DNA from: Acholeplasmatales bacterium
GTDB taxonomy: Bacteria; Bacillota_I; Bacilli_A; Izemoplasmatales; Izemoplasmataceae
NCBI GenBank assembly: GCA_007694145.1
Contig: RECF01000060.1
Coordinates: 1-42,456, forward strand
DNA: 42,456 bases
Reading direction: 5' to 3'
The number at the start of each line of letters is the position of its first letter. Position 1 is the first letter of the stretch. Made by a program: the position numbers and the translations under genes. The notes beneath the pieces are model-generated. The model had not been told where the DNA came from. It searched no databases and saw nothing but the letters and a program-made list of their open reading frames with translations. Shown here piece after piece: positions 33,066-41,231 of this stretch.

Positions 33066-33929
33066 TTACGTGCGAAGACGTTTGTGATACGGTTTTAACT
33101 CAACTTGTTTGTCGGTGACGGACGTTTCGATGTGTAAGGTGTCCGGGAAAGTTTCACCATCACATTGCGCTGTTTGCGGTGTCGGCATGGTGGCGATGAC
33201 ATGGCGGGCCTTAGTCAGGAACACATAGCGTTTCAAATGAATGTGCAGACCGAAGTAAACCGATAGAAAAACAAGGAAAAGCAAGACTTTACCCATCCCG
33301 TGGATGACGATGACATCAAGCAGCGGTTCAGACAGTTTAGCCTTCGGGGTCAACTTCATGCCGCCGCCGATATACGCGCCGTTGTTCGTGTTGATCAGAT
33401 AGGCTTTCTTAAACGTCCTTGGCGTCCCGTCAATCACCGTTTCAAGTGTCTGAGGCTGATACATGATGAATGCCTTCAAGGTGTTCAAAAAATACCGCAT
33501 CTTGTTTTTGCGACGCGAGCGGTTGACAAGCGCACTGATCATCCCGTCAATACCCATACCGGCACCATTGATGAAATAATGTTGTGTATGGTCGGTGGTC
33601 AGTTTCATCACGGTTTGCGGTCCGGGGGGTTGTGTTTTCACGCTGCGGAGAAAGTCGTTGCCTGACCCACTGCGCCGGATGTAGGTGCGGTGTTTGAACG
33701 GCAAGGCGAAGGTTTTGTTCACAAAACTGTTGATGGTGCCGTCGCCCCCGATGACAATCAGCGTGATATCCGCTGGGGTTTCATTGACATAACGGGCCAA
33801 ATCTTCAATCTTGAGGAGACTTTTAATCCGAAACGGCTGATGGGTCTTCTTGAGATGGTCGACAAGCTTTTTCGTCGTCCGCCGGGCTTTGCGGTTTTTA
33901 GACAACGGATTATAAAGTAGGATGGTCAT
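33066..33929 (-). CDS. Diacylglycerol / lipid kinase catalytic-domain protein
   Basis: A 287-residue protein of the DAGK catalytic domain family (DgkB/YegS type), which phosphorylates diacylglycerol or a related lipid with ATP. GGDGTINSFVN (nucleotide site) and the SGSGNDFLRS element are clear; the latter usually reads GTGNDFAR. NTNNGAYIGGGMKLTPKAKLSEPLLDV is the second-domain core, and a hydrophobic stretch KVLLFLVFLSVYFGLHIHL may touch the membrane. Start ATG 33929 follows GGCGGTGA; the open frame to 33983 has no support. It is a single gene with its own promoter. The true lipid substrate is not certain. Confidence 0.9.
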   Translation of the reverse strand: MTILLYNPLSKNRKARRTTKKLVDHLKKTHQPFRIKSLLKIEDLARYVNETPADITLIVIGGDGTINSFVNKTFALPFKHRTYIRRSGSGNDFLRSVKTQPPGPQTVMKLTTDHTQHYFINGAGMGIDGMISALVNRSRRKNKMRYFLNTLKAFIMYQPQTLETVIDGTPRTFKKAYLINTNNGAYIGGGMKLTPKAKLSEPLLDVIVIHGMGKVLLFLVFLSVYFGLHIHLKRYVFLTKARHVIATMPTPQTAQCDGETFPDTLHIETSVTDKQVELKPYHKRLRT

Positions 33930-33956
33930 GGCGTCACCGCCTTTCAAGGTGCTTTC

Positions 33957-33965
33957 ATTATAGCA
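33957..33965 (-). promoter_or_regulatory. Extended -10 promoter of the lipid kinase gene
   Basis: The minus strand reads TGCTATAAT, 27 bases before the start codon. The -35 is poor. Confidence 0.55.
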
Positions 33966-33993
33966 TAGGCCATGATGACACACACAACGTTTT

Positions 33994-34022
33994 TTGATGG
34001 ACCCAGCAAATTATGGTATAAT
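33994..34022 (+). promoter_or_regulatory. Promoter of the tsa operon
   Basis: TTGATG (33994-33999), a 17-base spacer and TGG-TATAAT (34017-34022), one of the best promoters in the window. It gives a short leader of about 28 bases. Confidence 0.75.
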
Positions 34023-34056
34023 ATCACGGATAACACCACTAAAGAGGTGAAGCGAT

Positions 34057-34509
34057 TTGGCGATTCATGTATCCATAGAAAACTTAGCGGCGATGCAGCA
34101 TTTCGCCAAACAACTCAGCACGTATTTGTTTCCTGGGTTTGTCTTGTGCCTCTCAGGGGATCTCGGGGCTGGCAAGACCACCCTCACGCAGTTTCTCGGT
34201 CGCGAGATGGGGATCGAGGCAACCATCAATTCGCCGACGTTCACGTTGATGAAAACCTATGACGAGGGCCACCTAGAACTGGTCCATATCGATGCGTACC
34301 GGTTGGAAAATATGGGTGGGGACGCGTCGCTTGAGGAAGCGATTTCGCAAGCCGAAGTCGCCGTGATCGAATGGTATGAACACCTGCTTGACAACTTACC
34401 GGAAACCTATTTGACCATCCATCTGCGTCATGATGGTGGGGAACGCCGTCTTCTGTCGATTGAAGGAGGGGGTCGCTATGCAGCCATTGCCGAAGCACTT
34501 GGTGCTTGA
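34057..34509 (+). CDS. tsaE: tRNA t6A synthesis ATPase TsaE
   Basis: ATPase of the complex that makes N6-threonylcarbamoyladenosine at position 37 of ANN-decoding tRNAs. The 150-residue protein shows Walker A SGDLGAGKTT, INSPTFTLMKTY, the HIDAYRL motif and VAVIEWYEH. AGAGGTGA (34043-34050) is 6 bases before TTG 34057, and no in-frame ATG fits, so TTG is the start. Its end overlaps tsaB by 32 bases. With tsaB and tsaD nearby the TsaBDE set is complete in this window; TsaC would be elsewhere. Confidence 0.95.
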   Translation: MAIHVSIENLAAMQHFAKQLSTYLFPGFVLCLSGDLGAGKTTLTQFLGREMGIEATINSPTFTLMKTYDEGHLELVHIDAYRLENMGGDASLEEAISQAEVAVIEWYEHLLDNLPETYLTIHLRHDGGERRLLSIEGGGRYAAIAEALGA

Positions 34510-35086
34510 TACGGCCACAGATTTTTTGTATGTGGCTCTTTTTGAAGGGAGCCGCTGTCTTGCCTCGGTGTATCGGCAAGGTTACAACAACCATTCCGAA
34601 ACACTCATGCCGGAAGTGTACCGGCTCTTTACCGAAGTCGGTTGGGTCCCCCGCGATCTCGATGCGGTTCTTGTCGGCATCGGTCCTGGTAGTTATACCG
34701 GTGTCAGAATTGGTGTGGTCATCGCCAAAATGCTCGGGTTTAGCCTGTCGATTGATGTCTTGAGCATAAGCAGTCTAGCCTTGCTTGCAAGTGGGGCGGA
34801 AAGTGGACCGGTGACGGCATGGATCGATGCGCGGCGCGGGATGGCTTTTGCGGGTGTCTACACCTTTGAACAAGACCGACTCGTCTGTTTAGAAGCGGAT
34901 CGATACCGCCCACGACCCGACAAAGAAAACGACCCGACACCGCTTGAACAGGCACGACCGAACCCCCTTAAGCTTTTCGGGACACCACTGATTCAAAAAG
35001 TCCGCGATATACATCAGCTTGAACCCGTCTATTTGCGCCAGACGGAAGCTGAGGCGCAACACGCACAACGGGGAAGGAAGGTATAG
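34478..35086 (+). CDS. tsaB: tRNA t6A synthesis protein TsaB
   Basis: A 202-residue inactive relative of TsaD that pairs with it in the t6A complex. LVLDTATDFLYVALFEG at the N-terminus, HSETLMPEVYRLF and VGIGPGSYTGVRIGV are the family landmarks of the ASKHA fold. GGAGGGGG precedes ATG 34478; the frame is open upstream to 34430 without a ribosome binding site. The C-terminal half is somewhat short compared with Bacillus YdiC but ends with the usual EPVYLRQTEAE. Confidence 0.93.
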   Translation: MQPLPKHLVLDTATDFLYVALFEGSRCLASVYRQGYNNHSETLMPEVYRLFTEVGWVPRDLDAVLVGIGPGSYTGVRIGVVIAKMLGFSLSIDVLSISSLALLASGAESGPVTAWIDARRGMAFAGVYTFEQDRLVCLEADRYRPRPDKENDPTPLEQARPNPLKLFGTPLIQKVRDIHQLEPVYLRQTEAEAQHAQRGRKV

Positions 35087-35093
35087 ACGAATC

Positions 35094-35837
35094 ATGGCAG
35101 AATTTTTCGGATACGTCATCGACCCCCAGCGGGGTGTACGACTATTTCATTGGACCCATTACATGCACATTGCCTTTGCGATGATTGCCACGTATTTGCC
35201 GCTACGGTATGCGGAAGCGTTGCATCGTCGCCCTGATGAACACCGTGTGCGAAACGTGGCATTTTGGTGGCTCATCGCCCTAGAAATCATCTACCACGCG
35301 CACAATTGGGCGGCGGGTGAGTGGTCGTTCCCTTTGCATATATGTAGCTTCGCGGTCATCATGTGCTTGGGATTGCTCAAGACAAACAGCCAACGGATTT
35401 TTGAGTTCGTCTTCTTCTTCGGTGTCTTAGGGGGCTTCATGGCGCTCTTTGTGCCGTTCAGCTATGGCTTTCCATACACGAATATCCGGTTTTACCATTT
35501 CATACTCATCCATATGACCATCATCATGATTCCCTTGTACTACTACAAAGCCTATGGGTTCCGCGTGACGCTGCGTGCGACCTATAAAACCTTTGTCATG
35601 GTGTTGCTGGTCGCGCCGGTCATCTATAACATCAACCGTCTGCTTGGCCGCCTCAATGCTACAACCAATGTCAACTACTGGTTCGTCAGCGACATCCCTG
35701 AACATGTGAGTGCGATTTTCGGTGATAACTATTTGATCTACATCGCGGTGTTGTTGTCGATGATTTACATCGCGCAGATGATTTTGTATAAAGTGTCCAA
35801 CCGCATCGAACGGCAACGGGATCATGCTGAATCCTGA
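35094..35837 (+). CDS. YwaF/TIGR02206-type integral membrane protein
   Basis: A 247-residue membrane protein with about six or seven spans. The opening with RLFHWTHY, the segment AAGEWSFPLHICSFAVIM, FPYTNIRFYHFILIH and the NATTNVNYWF stretch match the TIGR02206 family (Bacillus YwaF), whose function is not known to me. The LPLHLC-like and FYHFILIH motifs in spans suggest a small-molecule or metal site. Start ATG 35094 lies 12 bases after GGAAGGAAGG. It sits between tsaB and rimI, an unusual place, and overlaps rimI by 14 bases, so it is co-transcribed with the t6A genes. Confidence 0.85.
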   Translation: MAEFFGYVIDPQRGVRLFHWTHYMHIAFAMIATYLPLRYAEALHRRPDEHRVRNVAFWWLIALEIIYHAHNWAAGEWSFPLHICSFAVIMCLGLLKTNSQRIFEFVFFFGVLGGFMALFVPFSYGFPYTNIRFYHFILIHMTIIMIPLYYYKAYGFRVTLRATYKTFVMVLLVAPVIYNINRLLGRLNATTNVNYWFVSDIPEHVSAIFGDNYLIYIAVLLSMIYIAQMILYKVSNRIERQRDHAES

Positions 35838-36303
35838 GGTGCGTTTGCGCAAGGCGTCGATGGCTGACGTCAGCTACATTGAAACGATGGAACAGACGGT
35901 GTTTGGCAAGACGTTTGGCAAGAAAATGTTGACCGAGGAGATTCTTTACAATCCGATGGCTTATTATCGGGTGCTTGAAGTCGACGGGCGACGGGTCGGA
36001 TACTGCAGTCTTTGGATTACGATTCCCCATGCGGAAATCGTGCAAATTGTGCTTGAACCAGCTTACCGGGGCGCCGGCTATGGTCGGTTGATGATGACAG
36101 CGTTGCTTGCGCTTTGCACCGAGCATGCCGTCGAAGCGGTGACGCTTGAAGTGCGTGTCTCAAATACAGCAGCCATCGGCTTTTACGAGCGGCTTGGTTT
36201 TGTGCGGGCATCCGTACGCAAACAATACTATGATAACGGCGAAGATGCGCTGCTTATGCTTAGGCAGCTTGCGCCTTCAAGTGAAGAAGGAGGGACGGTA
36301 TGA
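35824..36303 (+). CDS. rimI: Ribosomal protein alanine N-acetyltransferase-like (RimI)
   Basis: A GNAT enzyme of 159 residues, RimI-type by sequence and by place next to tsaD. VRLRKASMADVSYIETMEQTVF is the usual start; VQIVLEPAYRGAGYGRLMM is the acetyl-CoA loop (RGAGYG) and LEVRVSNTAAIGFYERLGFV the C-terminal element with the catalytic Tyr. It would acetylate the N-terminal alanine of ribosomal protein S18 or other proteins. The start overlaps the preceding gene with a weak ribosome binding site; the stop overlaps tsaD in ATGA. Confidence 0.92.
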   Translation: MLNPEVRLRKASMADVSYIETMEQTVFGKTFGKKMLTEEILYNPMAYYRVLEVDGRRVGYCSLWITIPHAEIVQIVLEPAYRGAGYGRLMMTALLALCTEHAVEAVTLEVRVSNTAAIGFYERLGFVRASVRKQYYDNGEDALLMLRQLAPSSEEGGTV

Positions 36304-37292
36304 TTGTTCTGGCTGTTGAGACGAGTTGTGACGAAACCAGTGTCAGCGTCACGCAAAATGGCGAGACCATTTTAAGCAACATCGTCCTTTCGCAGATTGA
36401 CATCCACCAGGCATTCGGGGGTGTCGTCCCTGAAATTGCCTCCCGAGAACATGTCAAAGGCATCACCATTGTATTCAAAGAAGCGCTTGAAAGCGCGGGA
36501 ATCAAAGCGGAAGACGTCGATCTGGTCGCGGTCACACAAGGTCCGGGTTTAATCGGGAGTCTGCTCATTGGCATCAACGCAGCCAAGGCGTTTGCTTTTG
36601 CGCATCAGAAACCCCTCGTCGGTGTGCACCATATCGCTGGACATATTTATGCCAACCGGCTGGTGGGTCCGATGCAGTTTCCGCTTGTTTGCCTCGTTGT
36701 CTCCGGGGGCCATACCGAACTGATTCTCATGCGAGGGCACTACCAATTTGAAAAACTCGGTGAAACGCAGGATGATGCAGTGGGGGAAGCGTATGACAAA
36801 GTCGCCCGTGTCCTTGGGCTCGGCTATCCGGGCGGACCAGAAATCGATGCCCTCGCCGCCACCGCCAGCCCCGACATTCCCATGCCCGTGAGCATGATGG
36901 ACGGCTATGATTTCAGTTACAGCGGTCTGAAGAGTCACGTCATCAACCTGCTCAACCAGAAACGCATGAAGGGAGAAGCGATTGATGTGGCACGGCTTTC
37001 GGCCAGTTTCCAGCATGCGGCGATTGAACAGCTCATCATCAAAAGTCGCGCTGCCGTTGATGCCTATGGTGCTAAGATGTTCATGGTCGCCGGTGGGGTC
37101 GCCGCGAACAAACACTTACGCCAACGCGTCGAAAGGACCTTTACCGATGTAGCCTTACGGATACCGCCCTTTGCTTATTGTACCGACAACGCAGCCATGA
37201 TCGGTATCGCAGCCCACTATCAGGTCCAAGCCGGTCACAGCACAGAATCGTATGCACTGAAAGGCCATTCGCGACTAAAACTCACGCCCTGA
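36300..37292 (+). CDS. tsaD: tRNA t6A synthesis transferase TsaD
   Basis: Transfers the threonylcarbamoyl group to A37 of tRNA. The 330-residue protein has VLAVETSCDETSVS, VPEIASREHVK, GPGLIGSLLIG, the metal-binding HHIAGHIYAN, CLVVSGGHTEL, YDFSYSGLKSHV and VAGGVAANKHLR, all in the standard order. AGGAGGGACGGT precedes the ATG. It is the last gene of the tsaE-tsaB-ywaF-rimI-tsaD run and ends in a terminator. Confidence 0.97.
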   Translation: MIVLAVETSCDETSVSVTQNGETILSNIVLSQIDIHQAFGGVVPEIASREHVKGITIVFKEALESAGIKAEDVDLVAVTQGPGLIGSLLIGINAAKAFAFAHQKPLVGVHHIAGHIYANRLVGPMQFPLVCLVVSGGHTELILMRGHYQFEKLGETQDDAVGEAYDKVARVLGLGYPGGPEIDALAATASPDIPMPVSMMDGYDFSYSGLKSHVINLLNQKRMKGEAIDVARLSASFQHAAIEQLIIKSRAAVDAYGAKMFMVAGGVAANKHLRQRVERTFTDVALRIPPFAYCTDNAAMIGIAAHYQVQAGHSTESYALKGHSRLKLTP

Positions 37293-37313
37293 GAACGTCT
37301 TGGGGCGTTTTTG
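37285..37313 (+). terminator. Rho-independent terminator after tsaD
   Basis: ACGCCC (37285-37290) pairs with GGGCGT (37304-37309), followed by five T residues. The stop codon overlaps the left arm. Confidence 0.82.
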
Positions 37314-37357
37314 ATTGCTTGAGCGCGGGCGTTCATACGATTTTCACAACGACCGTG

Positions 37358-37363
37358 TATAAT
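37358..37363 (+). promoter_or_regulatory. -10 element before the exported protein gene
   Basis: TATAAT, 37 bases before the ATG at 37401. The -35 region is poor. Confidence 0.5.
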
Positions 37364-37400
37364 AGAGGTATCGCCTAAATACGGAAAGAAGGGCTTACCC

Positions 37401-39242
37401 ATGAAAAAATTTCTCATGATTGTGTTCATCATGCTTTTGATGGTGTTGGGGTTACCCGTGCTGTTGCTTGGTCTTATGTACGAGGGTGACACCCTTGAAG
37501 CGATGCCGCTTGAACTCTATACCGAGGATGCGGATGGATTCGGCATGCTTTATGCACGGATAGATGAGGCGTTGGCGGCGGCGCAAGACGATGAGGCGGC
37601 CAACTTGACAATCGCCTTTGATGAAGACGTGCTCAATACGTTGATTTTCAACTTTGTTCGTGGCGATGCCCCGTTCAAAGACGGCTTGAATCCTGATTAT
37701 TTGCCTTCTGTGGCATGTGAGACGGCCGCATGTGGCAGCATTCTTGAAGAAACCTTCATCCACGATGGCCGCCGTTTCATCATCCGGCTCGAAGGTGTTT
37801 TTGTACGGTTTCATGAGACCGGCATGCGTTTGCATGCGGCCCTTGCCTTGAGCTATGGTGACCGTTTTACGTTCAAGACGGTTGTGACACTGGATCTTGA
37901 ACACGTTTCAGATACCGAACCCGGCACCTTCACGCTGGCTTATGCGGGTGCACAAATCGGCCGTGTGCCCGTCCCAAGCCGTATCCTGAACACCGCAATG
38001 ACCTTGTTTGACCGGGTGACGAGTTACGACTTTGACGCAGTCATCCAAGCGGACTCAGACAGCCCATTTACGATTGACAGGCAAGCGTTGCAGGTCACCT
38101 TCGATGCCCTCGCTATGATCGAGCAGGCCACGGCAACCGTTGAAGACGACCCAGGGGCCGATCTTGCCCTGGTGCTGCTTGAGACACTATGGCAAGACGA
38201 TTTGATACATTTTGGACTCGATGGATTGGGCCTTGCCTTGCATGTGCGACTGTCACACTTGCGGGTGCCACCTGCGGTGACAATCCCTGCCTCACTACAA
38301 GCCCAACAAGATGATGCCGGCTTCATGCCAGAAGCCTTTGTGTTGCAAGACTATCTCAAGCGTCAGCTTGAAACATGGCTGATTGAACACGCGCTCGGTG
38401 GGACAGGTCGGTTCAGGCTTCCTGCCGATGTCATCAACGGGGCACTGTATCACGAAGCCGGCGGATTTGAGCGTTTTCAATATGAGTTCGACTACCGAAA
38501 TGATGCAGGAAATCAGGGCATCCTTTGGACGGGCCTTGAGGCATTGTGGTTCGATTTTGCACCCGAGGATGTCGAGGTCGTAGCCGGTGAAGTGGTCGTG
38601 TTTGGCTTGTTTGACTTCGGTGGCCTCAAAAGTCGGCTCGCCCTCACAAACCGGCGGGTCGACGGCGCTTCAGATGGGGTGCTTGTGCTAGAACTGACGC
38701 AGGTGACCCTCGGTGAACACGGTGACAAACCCCATCTGACCATCAGTCAGACTGAAGCCTTTACAACGCTGTTTGCGAACATGGCGGTTGAACCGTTTAT
38801 GTCGGTCGATGCGAACGCGCGATGGGTGATTGACGGCACGGCGCTGCTTGATGCAGCAGGCACAACAGGCGTGTGGTCGGTGCACGCAATCGACATGGAC
38901 AGCGCTGGGATCTTCCTTGAGGTGACACCCAGTCATGCCACCTTGCAAGAAACCTTTGAGGCTATGACGGCCGCCTTGCGCACGGTGTTTTCATCGGGTC
39001 TAAGCGTTGCGCTTGAAGCCGCAATAGACGACAGTCCCGAAAGTTCGGCGTTGCTTGATCAGCTCACCCAGATTGAAACGGTGCTCACAAGTGGCCAAGA
39101 TCCCGATGCGCAAGCCATCACTTTACTACTTGCTCAGATTGATGCCTTGTCTTCGACCGCACGCGCGCAGTTCACCGACACCCTTGAGTCTTTGCTCGAT
39201 GCCACTGTCTTAGCCCGTTTTAACGCCGATTTCCGCGACTGA
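37401..39242 (+). CDS. Large membrane-anchored extracytoplasmic protein of unknown function
   Basis: A 613-residue protein I do not recognise. One N-terminal hydrophobic span (about 4-26, after MKK) would anchor it or act as a signal peptide; no lipobox Cys is present. The rest is acidic and strand-rich. Two halves share a rough pattern: a DVLNTLIF/DVINGALY helix, then alternating strands with a K-hydrophobic ladder and an IGRVPV/LGEHGD turn, at about 75-205 and 345-480. The DVLN...IGRVPVP pattern recalls the YpmS-like (DUF2140) secreted fold, but only loosely. Two Cys (near 105 and 110) could form a disulfide. The C-terminal 80 residues are helical. AAGAAGGG precedes the ATG. It is a single-gene unit. 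Confidence 0.75.
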   Translation: MKKFLMIVFIMLLMVLGLPVLLLGLMYEGDTLEAMPLELYTEDADGFGMLYARIDEALAAAQDDEAANLTIAFDEDVLNTLIFNFVRGDAPFKDGLNPDYLPSVACETAACGSILEETFIHDGRRFIIRLEGVFVRFHETGMRLHAALALSYGDRFTFKTVVTLDLEHVSDTEPGTFTLAYAGAQIGRVPVPSRILNTAMTLFDRVTSYDFDAVIQADSDSPFTIDRQALQVTFDALAMIEQATATVEDDPGADLALVLLETLWQDDLIHFGLDGLGLALHVRLSHLRVPPAVTIPASLQAQQDDAGFMPEAFVLQDYLKRQLETWLIEHALGGTGRFRLPADVINGALYHEAGGFERFQYEFDYRNDAGNQGILWTGLEALWFDFAPEDVEVVAGEVVVFGLFDFGGLKSRLALTNRRVDGASDGVLVLELTQVTLGEHGDKPHLTISQTEAFTTLFANMAVEPFMSVDANARWVIDGTALLDAAGTTGVWSVHAIDMDSAGIFLEVTPSHATLQETFEAMTAALRTVFSSGLSVALEAAIDDSPESSALLDQLTQIETVLTSGQDPDAQAITLLLAQIDALSSTARAQFTDTLESLLDATVLARFNADFRD

Positions 39243-39379
39243 ACCCACCAACGCCAAGGCGTGTCTTTAAAAACAAGTTGTCATCTTTCACCAAGCGCAT
39301 CGATATGTAGCGCATGCGTGTTAGAAAACCGAAATCGACACCGTCCGTGCACTGCGCTGTCTGTTTTTGCTTGAAACAC

Positions 39380-39408
39380 TTTCCATTTAAGGTTAAAATC
39401 GCTATAAT
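39380..39408 (+). promoter_or_regulatory. Promoter of glnS
   Basis: TTTCCA (39380-39385), a 17-base spacer and TATAAT (39403-39408). The 190-base gap upstream holds only a weak ACGCC/GGCGT hairpin at about 39254-39265; no T-box was seen. Confidence 0.55.
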
Positions 39409-39433
39409 GTGTGTGAAAGAATAGGTGATTTTC

Positions 39434-41083
39434 ATGGAAAACAAACATTTTATCCGCACCATCATCGAAGAAGACATCAAATCTGGGAAACACGCGTACC
39501 CCGTGACCCGCTTTCCACCCGAACCCAATGGGTTTCTTCATTTAGGACACGCCCGGGCAATCATTATGAATCATGCCCTCGCCGAAGAGTACGGCGGGTA
39601 CTTCAACTTACGATTTGACGACACGAATCCCGTCAAAGAAGATACGCTCTTTGTCGAGGCGATGCAAGCAGACATCGCCTGGCTTGGTTGCCACTGGAAA
39701 CATCTTTTGTTTGCGAGTGACTACTTCGAAACCATGTATCAACGGGCGATGGTGCTCGTTGAAAAAGGTCTCGCCTATGTATGCGACCTGACCGCTGAAG
39801 AAGTTCGCGCCACCCGCGGTGATTTGCGCACGCCCGGGCAAAACAGTCCGTATCGTACGCGCTCGATTGCCGAAAACAAAACCCTCTTCAAGAACATGCG
39901 GGACGGGCACTATCCCGATGGCGCCCGGACATTGCGTGCGAAAATTGACATGGCCAATCCGAACATGAACATGCGCGACCCCGTCATCTACCGCATCCAA
40001 CGCGCGCACCATCACCGCACGGGGGATGACTGGTGCATATACCCGATGTATGACTTTGCCCACCCACTCGAAGACGCGATTGAAGGCATCACCCACTCCT
40101 TGTGCAGTCTCGAGTTTGAAGACCACCGCCCGATTTATGACTGGTTTGTCAAACATACGGATATGCCCGACGTCCCCAGACAAATCGAGTTCGGCAAATT
40201 GATGATTGCCGATCAAGTAACCGGGAAACGGCATATCAAGAAACTTGTCGATGCGGGTCTAGTCGATGGTTGGGACGATCCACGCCTGATCACGTTGAGT
40301 GGTTTGCGTCGTCGCGGTGTTCCACCCCAAGCCATCCACCGCTTCATTCATGCTTTAGGGCTACCTAAATCGCAAGGGGACACCGACATCCAAATGTTTT
40401 ATGAGTATGTTCGCGATTATCTCGGCGAGTCCGCCCGAAGAATCCATGCGGTACTCGATCCCGTGAAAGTCGTCATCACCAATTATCCATCCGATACACC
40501 GGAAACACTTGAAGCCCCTTTTCACCGTGATGCACCGGAACTTGGCACACGCAAGATCCATTTCGGCAAGGAACTCTATATCGAACGCGAAGACTTCATC
40601 GAAGCCAAACCCAACAAAAAGTGGAAACGCTGGGCGCTTGATGTCGAAGTCCGACTCATGCATGCGTATTTTGTGAAAGCCCACCAGGTCGTCAAAGACG
40701 CAGACGGTGTGATCCAGGAAATCCATGCCACCTATGACAAGGATACTCAAAGTGGCTCGGGCTTTGATGCCCGCAAACCAAACGGCACCATCCATTTTGT
40801 GGAAGCCCATACCGCCCAACCCGTTGAAATCCGTCTTTTCGAACCGTTGTTGAAGCCTTCTTCCGACCCGAAAGCCCCCTACGAAGCGCGACTCAATCCT
40901 GATTCTAGACGCACGGTGCACGGTTTCATCGAAGGTGCGGTCATCCCACATCCGCATGAAGCCTTTCAGTTCACCCGTATCGGCTATTTTGCCCTCGATC
41001 CCGACAGTCAAAAAGAAGCCTACGTATTCAACCGGGTTGTCGAGTTGAAATCGTCTTTCAAACCGACTTTTCAAAATAAATAA
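39434..41083 (+). CDS. glnS: Glutaminyl-tRNA synthetase
   Basis: Class I synthetase that charges tRNA-Gln with glutamine. The 549-residue length matches the bacterial GlnRS. The first signature is FPPEPNGFLHLGHARAI (27-43) with HLGH for HIGH; RFDDTNP follows, then YPMYDFAHPLEDAIEGITHSLCSLEFEDHRP, typical of GlnRS rather than GluRS, and the beta-barrel anticodon-binding C-terminus. The second signature, MSKRKL in most GlnRS, reads TGKRHI at 263-268; the catalytic Lys remains. GTG 39425 is in frame but overlaps AGGTG; ATG 39434 is the likely start. Many Bacillota lack GlnRS and use GatCAB, so the gene may have been acquired. Confidence 0.95.
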   Translation: MENKHFIRTIIEEDIKSGKHAYPVTRFPPEPNGFLHLGHARAIIMNHALAEEYGGYFNLRFDDTNPVKEDTLFVEAMQADIAWLGCHWKHLLFASDYFETMYQRAMVLVEKGLAYVCDLTAEEVRATRGDLRTPGQNSPYRTRSIAENKTLFKNMRDGHYPDGARTLRAKIDMANPNMNMRDPVIYRIQRAHHHRTGDDWCIYPMYDFAHPLEDAIEGITHSLCSLEFEDHRPIYDWFVKHTDMPDVPRQIEFGKLMIADQVTGKRHIKKLVDAGLVDGWDDPRLITLSGLRRRGVPPQAIHRFIHALGLPKSQGDTDIQMFYEYVRDYLGESARRIHAVLDPVKVVITNYPSDTPETLEAPFHRDAPELGTRKIHFGKELYIEREDFIEAKPNKKWKRWALDVEVRLMHAYFVKAHQVVKDADGVIQEIHATYDKDTQSGSGFDARKPNGTIHFVEAHTAQPVEIRLFEPLLKPSSDPKAPYEARLNPDSRRTVHGFIEGAVIPHPHEAFQFTRIGYFALDPDSQKEAYVFNRVVELKSSFKPTFQNK

Positions 41084-41093
41084 GCCAAACCTC

Positions 41094-41129
41094 TTGCATT
41101 ATTGTCAATATCGTGTATTATGGTATAGG
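41094..41129 (+). promoter_or_regulatory. Overlapping promoters of the cold-shock gene
   Basis: TTGCAT (41094-41099) with TATTAT (41116-41121) at 16 bases, and TTGTCA (41102-41107) with TGG-TATAGG (41124-41129) at 16 bases. The two would start transcription about 8 bases apart, giving leaders of about 95 to 105 bases. Confidence 0.5.
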
Positions 41130-41131
41130 AA

Positions 41132-41221
41132 CTTAAACGCACTGACGTAATTTGTAAGAACCGGACATCTGAGCCTTCTTATAAGTTTCTCGCACCGTTT
41201 AAGAAATTTGCAAGAAGGAGG
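41132..41221 (+). promoter_or_regulatory. Structured cold-shock leader with alternative pairings
   Basis: An outer stem CTTAAACG (41132-41139) / CGTTTAAG (41196-41203) is a perfect 8-base match. Inside it TAAGAA (41155-41160) pairs with TTCTTA (41176-41181). CCTTCTT (41174-41180) is also complementary to AAGAAGG (41212-41218), part of the ribosome binding site, and uses the same bases as the inner stem. The two folds exclude each other, as expected of a translation thermoswitch. Confidence 0.55.
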
Positions 41222-41231
41222 AACACAACGT

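Noticed and set aside
39243-39433. T-box leader before glnS
   Set aside because: No T-box sequence or terminator/antiterminator pair was found; the transcript leader appears to be only about 20 bases.
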